From positions 1 through 64,000 of the forward strand of contig CALFTM010000046.1 of NCBI GenBank assembly GCA_937916355.1: a stretch of DNA of 64,000 nucleotides. The letters run 5' to 3'. Below the pieces are notes generated by a model. It made no database searches. It was not told the DNA's origin and saw nothing but the letters and a program-made list of their open reading frames with translations. Made by a program: the position numbers and the translations under genes. The DNA is from an uncultured Bacteroidales bacterium (GTDB lineage: Bacteria > Bacteroidota > Bacteroidia > Bacteroidales > Paludibacteraceae). Shown here one piece after another: positions 35,398 through 46,200 of the stretch. Each line of letters begins with the position of its first letter. Positions within the stretch are counted from its first letter, which is position 1.

Positions 35398-35863
35398 TAC
35401 GCACGGCTGCTGGGATGACCGTTATGCGACATTCTTTTCCGACTGCGAGGAGATTTGGCATGCTGGTGATATTGGTTCTTTGGAGGTTTTAGAGAAGTTC
35501 TGCCCGACCAAAAAAATAAGGGCGGTTTGTGGAAACATTGACGGAGCCGACATTCGTCTTCATTATAAAAAAAATCTCATTTTTCAGGTCGAGCAGGTAA
35601 AGGTGGTATTGACCCATATCGGAGGGTATCCTAAAAAATACGCTCCCGGTATAAAAGAACTTTTATACATCGAAAAACCGAACCTATTCGTCTGCGGACA
35701 TTCCCATATACTGAAAGTCATGTACGACCCGGAACTGCGGGTGATGTGCCTCAATCCCGGTGCAGCAGGAACGTTTGGTTTTCATAAAGTCCGCACATTG
35801 ATGCGGTTTGTCGTGGATGGCGGTAAAATCCGAGATTTGGAAATTTTTGAAATGAAAAAATAA
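35372..35863 (+). CDS. YfcE/MJ0936-type metallophosphoesterase
   Basis: 163 residues, the size of the single-domain phosphodiesterase family. Metal ligands are all visible: DTH (residues 9-11), HAGD, CGNID (the GN..D motif), THIGG and GHSH. It likely hydrolyses a phosphodiester in the cytoplasm; substrate unknown. The start codon lies within the last codons of the upstream membrane protein gene. Confidence 0.93.
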   Translation: MLRVGVLSDTHGCWDDRYATFFSDCEEIWHAGDIGSLEVLEKFCPTKKIRAVCGNIDGADIRLHYKKNLIFQVEQVKVVLTHIGGYPKKYAPGIKELLYIEKPNLFVCGHSHILKVMYDPELRVMCLNPGAAGTFGFHKVRTLMRFVVDGGKIRDLEIFEMKK

Positions 35864-35993
35864 AGTAGGGCTCTATAAACCTAAAGTTTTTTATTCAATA
35901 GGGATAAAAAAAATTCAAAAAATTTCCTTGTTTCGTGAAAATTTCTTTTTTTTGCGCAAAATTCGGATTAGTTTACCCGATTTCGAACTAAAT

Positions 35994-36866
35994 ATGGCAA
36001 AAAAGGCAATATATAAATTTTTCAATTCAAAACTCACCTCGGCGATTAGTGTGTCGATGGTTTTGTTTTTATTAGGTTGTACACTTGCATTTTCTAATGT
36101 TGCAAGAGAGATGTCCGCCTCGATATTAGAGAAAGTCGCACTCACGATCTATCTAAATGATCCGACTACGCCCGAAAGCATCGAGTCAATGCGTAATTTC
36201 CTAAAAAAACAGCCTTACGCCAAGGATGTCACCTTCATTAGCAAAGAACAGGCCATCAACGACCTTTGTGATGAGATTGGGGAAGACCCCGAAGAGTTTT
36301 CGGAGGACAATCCTTTGCCCAATTCCTTTGTGGTACATGTGAATGCAAAGTATGCCAACAATGACAGCATCCTTTTTGTTGCAAAACAGATTGGTCAGTT
36401 GAATAGTGTGGATCGTGTCGATTACCAGAAAAACATGATCCATACCATTGTCAGGAATGTCAACCGTATCGCATTTGCCTTCTTGTGTGCGACACTCCTT
36501 TTGTTGTTTATCTCTTATGTTTTGATTCATAACACGATAGAACTTTTAGTTCATTCAGACCGTTTCATGATACATACCATGAAATTGGTGGGTGCGACTG
36601 GCAACTTCATCCGTAGACCCTACTTGATGCAAAGTGTCTACATTGCGCTTTTCGCTTTCGTGCTGTCCGTCGTCTATATTGTTACGCTTAGTAAAATCTT
36701 CCATGAGGATTTCCCTTTCAATATTTTGCAACTTCATGAAGCAAGAGTCTATCTCCCGTTGTTCGGGACACTTTTGGTTTGTAGCTTGTTGATTACCACT
36801 GTGGCGACATTCTTCGCGGTAAATAAATATTTGAAGAAAAAGTCTGACGACCTATATTATATCTAA
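35994..36866 (+). CDS. ftsX: cell division ABC transporter permease FtsX
   Basis: 290 residues. Four membrane helices (about 20-40, 165-190, 215-240, 262-285) and a large extracytoplasmic domain between the first two (about 45-160), with the typical FISKEQA...DNPLPNSFVVHV pattern. FtsX with the ATPase FtsE controls cell-wall hydrolases at division; ftsE is not in this window, which is normal for Bacteroidota. It opens the conserved set ftsX-DUF3098-uppP-truB-queA. The ATG at 35994 is chosen over the frame opening at 35928. Confidence 0.93.
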   Translation: MAKKAIYKFFNSKLTSAISVSMVLFLLGCTLAFSNVAREMSASILEKVALTIYLNDPTTPESIESMRNFLKKQPYAKDVTFISKEQAINDLCDEIGEDPEEFSEDNPLPNSFVVHVNAKYANNDSILFVAKQIGQLNSVDRVDYQKNMIHTIVRNVNRIAFAFLCATLLLLFISYVLIHNTIELLVHSDRFMIHTMKLVGATGNFIRRPYLMQSVYIALFAFVLSVVYIVTLSKIFHEDFPFNILQLHEARVYLPLFGTLLVCSLLITTVATFFAVNKYLKKKSDDLYYI

Positions 36867-36909
36867 TTGTAGAATATCAACGAAATTTTAAAGATAATAA
36901 CATTAAAGT

Positions 36910-37143
36910 ATGGAGTACGCATTGCCTAAAAAAAACCTCTTGCTGTTGGCGGTAGGATTTGTAGTGATTGTGATAGGCTTTTGCCTGATGATAGGTGGCG
37001 GTAGTGAAGATGGAGTCTCTTTCAATCCAGAGATTTTCAGCACTCGACGCATCGTTATCGGACCGATGGTCGCTTTGTTCGGATTCTTCTTTGAGATTTT
37101 CGCCATTTTATGGAATCCTAAAAAGAAAGGAGAGGATAAGTAA
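36910..37143 (+). CDS. DUF3098 family small membrane protein
   Basis: 77 residues with two hydrophobic helices (about 9-29 and 48-67) joined by GGGSEDGVSFNPEIFSTRRI, the hallmark of DUF3098. Function unknown. It overlaps the next gene by one base (TAATG), so both are surely in one operon. Confidence 0.9.
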   Translation: MEYALPKKNLLLLAVGFVVIVIGFCLMIGGGSEDGVSFNPEIFSTRRIVIGPMVALFGFFFEIFAILWNPKKKGEDK

Positions 37144-37958
37144 TGGATGCTTTACAAGCTTTCATCTTAGGAATGGTGCAAGGATTGACGGAATACTTGC
37201 CGGTCAGCAGTAGCGGACACCTAACCATCGGACAATATTTTTTCGGAGTAACCGAAGATAACTTGATTTTTACGATTGTCGTTCATGTGGCGACGGTCTT
37301 TAGCACCCTGTTCATTTTAAGAGAAGAGGTCGCATGGCTCATTTCTGGATGCTGGACATCCATAAAAAATGGATTTCAATGGAATGAGGAGATGAAGTAC
37401 ATGTCGTTGATTCTGCTCTCGATGATTCCGGTTGGAATCGTTGGTCTCTTTTTCAAAGATTTTGTGGAAGAGATTTTCGGCTCTGGCTTGTTCATCGTGG
37501 GTTGCATGCTGTTGCTCACATCTGCCTTGCTCGCATTTTCATATTATGCGAAACCGAGGGTGAAAGAGCAGTTGTCTTACAAAGATGCCTTCATCATCGG
37601 TTTGTCTCAGGCTTGTGCCGTGATGCCCGGACTCTCTCGTTCCGGTACAACCATTGCGACAGGTTTGCTGTTGGGAAATAAAAAAGAGAAGTTGGCGCAG
37701 TTCTCCTTTCTGATGGTGATACCTCCCATTTTAGGAGAGGCTTTGTTGGATTGCATAAAAGTTGCAAAAGATGGTTTTGAATCCGTAGCCGGAGGAATCT
37801 CTCCGATGGCACTCATTATTGGGTTTGTTTCGGCGTTCGTGTTTGGTTGTTTGGCTTGTAAGTGGATGCTGGACATTGTCAAGAAGGGAAAACTCATCTA
37901 TTTCTCCATCTATTGTGCCATCGTTGGAGTGTTGGTGATTTGCATAGACAAACTCTAA
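37143..37958 (+). CDS. uppP: undecaprenyl-diphosphate phosphatase
   Basis: Inner-membrane enzyme that recycles the C55 lipid carrier; once called BacA for its effect on bacitracin. 271 residues. The motif GLTEYLPVSSSGHL with catalytic glutamate and serines is at residues 15-28, and the second motif PGLSRSGTTIATGLLLG is near 160. Several membrane helices. In function it pairs with uppS at 25.4 kb. Confidence 0.97.
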   Translation: MDALQAFILGMVQGLTEYLPVSSSGHLTIGQYFFGVTEDNLIFTIVVHVATVFSTLFILREEVAWLISGCWTSIKNGFQWNEEMKYMSLILLSMIPVGIVGLFFKDFVEEIFGSGLFIVGCMLLLTSALLAFSYYAKPRVKEQLSYKDAFIIGLSQACAVMPGLSRSGTTIATGLLLGNKKEKLAQFSFLMVIPPILGEALLDCIKVAKDGFESVAGGISPMALIIGFVSAFVFGCLACKWMLDIVKKGKLIYFSIYCAIVGVLVICIDKL

Positions 37959-37967
37959 GATTGCAGG

Positions 37968-38723
37968 ATGATGGATTTTGTGAATGGAGAGGTGCTTTTT
38001 TTTGATAAGCCATTGCATTGGACTTCCTTTGACTTGGTCAATAAGGCACGCAATCTGATGCGTTACCGCTTAGGGCAAAAGAAGGTGAAAATTGGTCATG
38101 CCGGTACATTAGACCCTTTGGCGACCGGCGTGATGATTGTCTGCACAGGAAAACAGACAAAGAAAATCGAGTCGTTCCAGTACCAGACAAAAGAGTATGT
38201 TGCGACGTTGAGGCTCGGGGCGACCACTCCATCTTTCGATTTGGAGACGGAGGTTGATGCGACCTATCCGACGGATCATATAACAAGAGAACTGCTTCTG
38301 TCCGTTTTGCCAAAATTCATTGGGGAAATCCAGCAGATTCCGCCCAAATATTCCGCAGTGAAAATAAATGGGAAGAGAGCTTACGAATATGCCAGAAATG
38401 GAGAAGCCGTTGAGATAAAGCCAAAGACCCTCGTCATTGACGAAATTGAGCTTTTGGAATTTGAAGGGGAATCTCTTACCATCAGGGTGGTGTGCAGTAA
38501 AGGCACTTATATTCGTGCATTGGCGAGAGACATCGGCGAGGCGTTGAGCAGCGGAGCTCATTTGACAGCTTTGAGAAGAACCCGAATAGGCGATGTGAAG
38601 GTGGAAGATTGTCTTTCCGTCGAGCAGTTCGAGGAGTTGGTCAACCAATATGCCGAAGTGTTAGAACGAGAAAAAAAAGAAAATAAAGTAGACGAATCAA
38701 ATAATAAAAACAAGGAGGAATGA
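37968..38723 (+). CDS. truB: tRNA pseudouridine-55 synthase
   Basis: 251 residues. KVKIGHAGTLDPLATGVMIVCTGKQTK contains the catalytic aspartate (GTLDPLATG), and KYSAVKINGKRAYEYAR and VRVVCSKGTYIRALARDIG are further family motifs. It forms pseudouridine at position 55 of the T-loop. Two ATGs stand at the start (37968, 37971). The last four bases overlap queA (ATGA). Confidence 0.97.
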   Translation: MMDFVNGEVLFFDKPLHWTSFDLVNKARNLMRYRLGQKKVKIGHAGTLDPLATGVMIVCTGKQTKKIESFQYQTKEYVATLRLGATTPSFDLETEVDATYPTDHITRELLLSVLPKFIGEIQQIPPKYSAVKINGKRAYEYARNGEAVEIKPKTLVIDEIELLEFEGESLTIRVVCSKGTYIRALARDIGEALSSGAHLTALRRTRIGDVKVEDCLSVEQFEELVNQYAEVLEREKKENKVDESNNKNKEE

Positions 38724-39775
38724 AATTATCCAAGTTTAAATTCGATTTGCCGGATGAGCAGATTGCTTTGTTCCCGGCTCCCAACAGGGACGATTGCCGC
38801 TTGATGGTCCTAAATCGTCAGACTGGTGAAATAGAACACCGTATTTTTAAAGAGCTGTTAGAGTATTTTGATGAAAAAGATGTCTTCGTGTTCAACGACA
38901 CCAAAGTCTTCCCTGCGTGTATGTATGGAAACAAAGAGAAGACCAATGCGAGGATTCAGGTGTTTTTGTTGCGTGAATTAAACGCTTCAATGAGGCTTTG
39001 GGATGTCTTGGTAGACCCAGCCAGAAAAATCAGAATTGGCAATAAACTCTATTTCGGAGAAGATAATTCTCTCGTCGCTGAAGTAATTGATAATACCACT
39101 TCTCGTGGTCGCACACTCCGTTTCTTGTTTGATGGCGACTATGAGGATTTCCGCAAGCAATTGTACGAGTTGGGAGAGACCCCCTTGCCTCCACACATCA
39201 GGGAAAAACGTGAGGTGTTGCCAGAGGATGAGGAGATGTACCAAACGATATTCGCAAAAAATGAGGGGGCTGTCGTCGCTCCCGCAGCCGGGCTGCATTT
39301 CAGCAAGACGTTGATGAAGCGTTTGGAGATCGTGGGTTGCGAATTTGCTTATATAACCATGCATGCGGGATTAGGTAATTTCCGTAACATTGATGTGGAG
39401 GATTTGACCAAGCATAAAATGGACTCCGAGGAGATGGAGATTTTAGCAGACCAAGCAGAGATTATCAACCGTGCAAAGAGAGATAAAAAACATATCTGTG
39501 CGGTGGGTACGACTTGTATGCGTGCGATTGAGACAAGTGTCGGAACCGACGCATTGGTGAAGCCTTTCAATGGGTGGACCAACAAGTTCATTTTCCCTCC
39601 ATACCAATTTTCTGTGGCAGACCGGATGATCACCAATTTCCATTTGCCGATGTCCACTTTGATGATGCTTGTTTCAGCATTCGGCGGATATGAAAAGGTG
39701 AGCAAGGCCTATGAGGTGGCAGTGAAAGAGGGATATAAGTTTGGTTCTTATGGCGATGCGATGTTGATTATTTGA
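38720..39775 (+). CDS. queA: S-adenosylmethionine:tRNA ribosyltransferase-isomerase
   Basis: 351 residues. It makes epoxyqueuosine in tRNA from preQ1-modified tRNA and SAM. Motifs: FDLPDEQIALFPAPNRDDCRLMVLNR at the start, FVFNDTKVFPA, APAAGLHFS, TMHAGLGNF and FHLPMSTLMMLVSAFGG near the end. It overlaps truB by four bases and closes the operon; a terminator follows. Confidence 0.97.
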   Translation: MKLSKFKFDLPDEQIALFPAPNRDDCRLMVLNRQTGEIEHRIFKELLEYFDEKDVFVFNDTKVFPACMYGNKEKTNARIQVFLLRELNASMRLWDVLVDPARKIRIGNKLYFGEDNSLVAEVIDNTTSRGRTLRFLFDGDYEDFRKQLYELGETPLPPHIREKREVLPEDEEMYQTIFAKNEGAVVAPAAGLHFSKTLMKRLEIVGCEFAYITMHAGLGNFRNIDVEDLTKHKMDSEEMEILADQAEIINRAKRDKKHICAVGTTCMRAIETSVGTDALVKPFNGWTNKFIFPPYQFSVADRMITNFHLPMSTLMMLVSAFGGYEKVSKAYEVAVKEGYKFGSYGDAMLII

Positions 39776-39794
39776 TTTTTGTTTTTCATAGTTG

Positions 39795-39840
39795 AAAAGA
39801 CGTGATTCTTTAGGGATTGCGTCTTTTTTTTCGAACTATA
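39795..39840 (+). terminator. terminator of the ftsX-queA operon
   Basis: AAAAGACG pairs with CGTCTTTT over a long loop (27 bases), followed by TTT. Confidence 0.65.
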
Positions 39841-39964
39841 AGAGAAAGCAGTAAAGTGTAGTGTTGTGTTGCCATCTTTTAAGGAGGACTCTGTTAATTC
39901 ATTTTATGCCATTTCATGCCAAGAAAAGAGTTGCGGACTGATTTAAAAAAAAGAAAAGAAACAC

Positions 39965-39995
39965 TTTGATTTAAGTGAAAAAAAATATAAATTTG
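39965..39995 (+). promoter_or_regulatory. strong Bacteroidota promoter of the giant cargo gene
   Basis: TTTG (39965-39968), exactly 19 bases, TAAATTTG (39988-39995): full match to the sigma-ABfr consensus. Start of transcription expected near 40002. Confidence 0.8.
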
Positions 39996-40180
39996 CTACT
40001 TCAAGTATGTGGACTCATTAGAGTTTTGCGCTACTGTGTAAGATGTTGATTGTCAAGCAGGTTTTGGTTTATGAAAGTTATATTGCAAGACGGTTTGGCT
40101 GCAGGGGAGAGATTAAATTGAAGTATTAATAGGGAAAAATGCAACTTATAAAGTGTGAAAAAATGTTAAGTTTTTAGAAA

Positions 40181-40202
40181 AAATGTGGTGGTATCCACAT
40201 TT
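40181..40202 (+). other. hairpin in the leader of the giant gene
   Basis: AAATGTGG pairs perfectly with CCACATTT (8 bp) over the loop TGGTAT, 36 bases before the start codon. No T-run follows, so it is not a terminator; it could affect translation or RNA stability. Confidence 0.45.
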
Positions 40203-40238
40203 CGATTCGCTGAAAAGTTGCGTTGAACAAAAAAATAT

Positions 40239-43200
40239 ATGCGTATGAAACAGACTTATACTAATAATAGGAAAACAATGAGTTTCTTTAAAGACTTTTG
40301 GATTCGTCTTTGTGCCGTAGTCGCTATGCTGACGGTGCAGGGCGGTGCTGTGTATGCGACAGGTGTGTTAAAAGTGAATGGAGTAGATGCTACGAGTGTT
40401 TGTCCCACTTACTCTGTCGAGTTGCGTGCTTCTAACTTTACATCCTCTCCCGATGCGGTTATCTTTTATGAATCTTCGGATAGTGGAAATAGTTGGACTC
40501 AGGTGCGTGCGGTTGTAGACAAAAGCGGAACTTTCGTTACTGCTGTTCAGATAGGAACTACAGCAAAAACTTTTAAGGCTGTTACAACGAATGGGGATAA
40601 GGAGGAGACAAACTTTGTTACGGTAGAAGTCTCTGCGGATTGTGAAGATGCTTGTTATCAGTCTGTTTCTGGAGAGTTTATCAATGGTACGGATTTTAAC
40701 ATAGTAAATGGTGATACTACAAAATCGGAGTCTATTAAAGCATCCGAAGCATGTGATCGTACTCAAGTTCATAGTAAATTCCATGAGTCGGATATTACGA
40801 TGATTTGTCAAGGTACAGGAACCATATCAAATGATTTCTCTAAGTATATGGGAGGTCTTACTCCTAATGGAAATTATGGATTTACTAATTATTATTGGTT
40901 CTTATCGACAGATGAAAACAAAAATGGTGACATGGTAAATACCCCTTTTGAATTTGAATTTACCATACATGAGAAAAAAGATGGTGCTGTATGTAAAGAA
41001 AGTACTAAGCGTGAACATAAAGACAGAGAAGCGGTTTGGGATGGTAAAAATTATCGTATTTCTCAGTTGGTTTATATCTCAAAGCGAGATGGTTGTAATT
41101 CATGTGACGATAATTCCCTGATAAAAATGGCGACGGGAAGTGGATCCGATGGAAACTTTTATGAGAATGCCGATAATCTTGAATTTGCGTTCATCTATGA
41201 TGATAACGGAGATACTTTGGTTAGTAAGTATGGAAAAAAGAAAGGACATGCCCAAAAATCATTCTCTGAAACTAAGATCGGAGAATGGTTGTGTAATATC
41301 GAAAGCGGTCGTCTTGTGCGATTGCATTTGAATTTTTATGGAAAATTTGATTTTAGAAATGAAGATTATACATTTAAGATGCAAACAGGTTTCCAGCAAT
41401 GGGGAAAGTGTTTTAATGTGGCAATTGACTACATCTCTGCTGATGAGATGAGCGTATGTTACGATAAATCTCCAGCTTGTTTAGGATCGACTGTATTGGT
41501 TAATGCTGCCGGTTTCCCTTATAATAGTAATTACATTTGGGAATATAAAAATGGGAATACATGGGAACGACTTAAAATTGGAGGTGTTGTTTGGTCTGGT
41601 AAGGACAAAAAAACGGCTAAAATTAAAGTAGAGGATATTGGAAAAGTAGAGTATCGTGTATATGATAGCACTACAGTCGACAAATACTCAGAGTACATCT
41701 ATTTCGAGATCAACGGACTCAATTGTGACCCTGTAACTCCGTCGAGAATTGCAGGAGAAGGTGATACTATATGTGCACCAATGGATTCAAAGTTTTGGGT
41801 AGACCCGTTAGATCCAAATGAAAATGTGCGTTATAGTTGGGCGTTGTATTATGTTAAAGGAAAGGATGCACAAGGAAATGATATAGACAGTTTAGTTCGC
41901 GATAATTTGCATTATACAATTTCTGATACAATTAGGTATAATGACAAGGATTGGGTGTTCAAAGGAGATTCTGTTCTCGTGAAATTCGACGAGGAAGATA
42001 AAGTGGGCGACTATAAATTGGTGGTTCAAACCATGCAACGTAAACAGCAGTCTTCTGGTGAATACGAATGGGATGCTTATGGCGATTCTGTACCATTGTA
42101 TTTGAAGGTTCATCAAACACCTGATGTGGAATTGAAGTTGATTACTGGTGACCCAGAAGGTACTGCTGAAAATGATAAGGTGCTTTGTCCTTCTGATAAA
42201 AATCAGATTATAATAGCAAATGCAACGGTACATTCTCAGGGAACGGAATTTGTCTATGAGTGGGAGAATGCCAGTGGATTGGTTGGACATCCTGACTCTG
42301 CGAGGGTCGCTTTACCAAACGAAGAATCTTGCGCAGGTGAGCTTAAATCATATAAAATCGGTGTTACGGTGAGTGTCAAGGATTTCGGATGTCCTTCTTA
42401 TGTGTCTGCAGAGTATGATGTTGCACCATTGAGAGAACCTGAGATTATATGTGAGGATCTTGCAGATACTTTATTATATAAATTGGGTGCGACGGATAGT
42501 ACATTTAATGTCGTTTTGCCGAAAGTTCCTTCTTTCAATAGTGATAGTGTATGTGAAAAGAATCCTGCGTATGTTGTGACTATTTCTAAAGCTGGAGAAG
42601 AGGTGAAAAAATACACGACTTCTTTCAATACTGCCTTAGAGGATTTTGGAGAAGACCCGGCAGTTTTGCCTGAAGGAGAATACAAGGTTGAATTTGTTTT
42701 GGTTAATGGTTGTGGTGTCGCTTCTAATCCTTGTAATCAAGTTTTGGTAGTTAAAGATGTTACTGCTCCGAATATTGATTGTAGTGAGATAGATCCATTA
42801 GAGACCTCTTTGTCAAAGATTCAACCTGAGGGTAGCGATGAAAAATTGTGTGAAGCACCTACAGGAGGAGTCTCTTTACCGACAATAACCGCTCCTATTT
42901 TGACCGATAGAAATGGTGTTGATGGAGATATAAAAGGAGAGTATTTGGGTAGGTATGAGAATCCTAGTCAGGCTATTGGTGATTTGTCTTTAGAGAGTGT
43001 CAGAAATAATTTTAAAACGGATGTTAATGAAAATGCTCCTTATGTTGTTGGTGAAACATATATTCTTTGGGGCTTTAGTGATGGTTCCAATGTTGCTTAT
43101 TGTACCCAACTTGTTAAAGTTATCGATGACTTGAAGCCAGAGATTGTCTGTCCTGAGGTTCCTAGTGAGTTTTATGTGCCAAGTGAGGATTCGGTATGTG

Positions 43201-46200
43201 GTTTGTCAGTTACAGGCTTAATCAGGATTGTCGGCGAGCCTAATGCAATGGATCCTTGTTCGGGAGAAAATTCGAATGTTCCTGGTAAGGTGTATTATGC
43301 AAAAGTTAAAGACTCTGGTTCTTTGAGTGACTCTGATTATGAGTATGTGCCACCTGCAAAATATGATAGTATAATATTTTATATTGATCAAAAGTATACT
43401 ATTCGATGGCGTTTTGCGAAATTGCAAAACGCAGGGGTCTATGCTGATTGTGAGTTTGAGTTTGTTGTAAAAGACTCTACTGCCCCTGACTTTGATTGTC
43501 AAAGTTTGCGTCCTGTCAATGTTTATGGTAACACATACAAAGTCCTCCATCAGTTGCCTGAGTATTTAGACTATGCATCGTATGGCGATGTTACGATTGG
43601 AGATAAGGTATATAAGGGAACGTTGAAAGATGCCTTTGATAATGATACAATTGAATTAATTACTAGCAAGGATATAGTTGATAATTGTAGTGGTAATGAT
43701 GTTGATGTCTTCTTGAATGTCATCGACCCGGATGGAAATATCATTGCAGATCAGACGACAATTAAATCAACAGATGATTTGAAGAAGCTTGAATATAAGA
43801 TCGGTTTGACAACCTTGGCATATAGATTTGTTGATAGAAGTGGAAATGAGCGAACTTGTAACCAACTTATTTATGTGCGAACTTCTGAACAGCCAGAACC
43901 TTCATGTCTGAAAGAACAAGAGATTACTCTGGAGGTTGGAGACGATTGCAACGTATTGTATGAACTCAAACCGGAAGATGTTCCTACGGCAACTTTCCCA
44001 GTGATGAGAATTGGTTATTATTTTGAATTTCCAACATCGTCATGGCCTTCTTCAAAATGGACTAGTTGTTCTGAGGTCTCCTCATTCCCAGAAGTCATTG
44101 AGACTTTAGGTATGATCCCTCCTTTCACTCGTTATCAGGATTATGATGATAAAAAACCTATGGATCCAAAAAACTTCTTCAAACAGGATGCTTTCACTGT
44201 TGATTATTTATGTCAGATTACTGATGAGGAGTATTTTGGATTGTGGAGTGGCGCAAAAGCATTCAGACAAGAAATTAGACCAAAACCAACAAGACCTGGT
44301 TTCCCCCCTGCTGGAAACGATACAGTTTACCATGAATATACGGTTGCTGGTGAGTCCTCAGGTTTTGGTCCCGCACCGCAAGTTCCTGCTACTTTAAATA
44401 ATTGGAAGTCTTGGGGTATAAATGTGGATGGTGGAAATGGAAGAATTTTGACACTGTCGGGTTCGTTGACAAATTCTACTGATTACATTGGTTATCCGTT
44501 TGAAATAGAGTTTTTGCAGATTGAAGATGATAAAGAGACTTCATTGGGCGTTTATCAGAATGAGTACACTGAAAATGACACGGCGGCAACCCGTGTTGTT
44601 ATTCCTCGTGTTGCGTACGGAGGAACAAAATGCTTTGATCATCAGTATGCATGTGCCTACAAAAAAGTAAAGAAAGATCTTAATTTCGATTTGACGGATG
44701 GCAAGATTTTTTCTAAGACTTTATCTAAAGGAAAGTACCGTTTGGTGTATCGCTATGAGGACACAGAAGGAGGAAAATCTTTGGATTCTTGTTCTGTGAT
44801 AATTAACGTTGTCGATAAGTCGGCTCCGAAATTAGATTGTGATACTTTCTTGAATCCTTTTGTTTTTGCAGCAAGGGCGCAGTGTGTCGTTCCAGCTGAG
44901 GTTGTTGGTTTGAAAAAGTTGACTCCGAGTGATTTTAAGGCATACGATAATTGTGAAGATGTTTCGAAATTGAATATAAGCTATGAGAGAAGACCGGAAG
45001 GTTCTAATATTCAAAACACATCGGGAGATAAGTTCTTCAATTCTTTCCCTTATGGTGAATCTACGATCACATGGTCTATTACTGATGCTTCAGGTAATGT
45101 GGCAACATGTGTTCAAACAATCCATGTCGTTGATAGTACAGCGCCTAATGTGGTATGTGATTACGATACATTAAAGGCTTATACAGACGCTTCTTCTTGT
45201 GAAGTCAATGCAGAAGCTGTCATTAAGGCAGGTTTAAGTGTTCCTCAGATAAATGAGATTGATTGTTCTGCTGGAGTTGATGATGAGGTTATTGTCAAGG
45301 GTGTAGGTTCTCGTTATCGTCGTAACCCAGAGACGGGCAAACTTGAATTGGAGAATAAGGATTTGTGGACTGATCCATATAAAATTGATACTACTTTTAT
45401 TAAGTGGGTGTTCACTGATAAAGCAGGTAATAGTGATAGCTGTTGGCAACCGATTGTAGTTGTTGATACGATACCTCCTGTTTTTGCAAATTGTGATGAT
45501 CTAAAAGATTTGAAATATAATTTGGAGGCAGATGAGTGTGAGGCTTCGATAAGCGAGATTGAAAATTTGTTTGACGAACTGATTGCTGAAGATAATTGTT
45601 CTGAACCGATTACTGGTGTCCCTTATTTGGTGGATAAAAATGGTGTCAAGAATTATTCTAATTTGCCAGCTTATAGTCCATTGCCAAGTTCTTTCGCTCC
45701 TAAAAAGGATGGCTATTACGAGATTATGTGGCTATTTGTGGATGACCGTAATAATGCACAGGGGTGTTTCCAAAAATTATTTGTGCGTGATACTATTTCA
45801 CCTGACATCTCAGACGTGTGTCCTGACGATAAGTTGATAAATGTAGACGCAACGACGGATTGTTCTGTTGGTATCAGTGATTTGAATCTGAAGTCTATTG
45901 AAGAGATGAAGGTAAATGACGTTTGTGATGGAATAATTTATCCAGAATTGATCGTTCGTTTGGTTGACAAATATGGAAAATATTTCTCTTACAGGAAAAA
46001 CAATGAGACTGGTCAGGATGAAATTAAAGATCTTACTTTCCCTGTAACAAAGCCAGAATTGCCACACTATGTCGCTTACGTCTATACAGATGCAGCAGGA
46101 AATTCTGATTCTTGTATCTTTGAGGTACAAGTGGCAGATAGAGTGCCTTTGGTTATGACCGAGTGTCAAGAAGGAACTTTAACCAATATCACTACTGATG

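Larger units (their letters stand above)
39841..40238 (+). other. intergenic leader region of the giant gene
   Basis: About 400 bases with no coding frame of note. It contains a near-perfect promoter (39965-39995) and then an untranslated leader of about 235 bases, with a hairpin at 40181-40202. Nothing else was recognised. Confidence 0.6.

Noticed and set aside
31900..35400. hflX-DUF4954-membrane protein-phosphodiesterase as a defence or signalling island
   Set aside because: hflX and the DUF4954 gene are conserved core-type genes, base composition is like the neighbours, and no toxin, nuclease or sensor domain was found.
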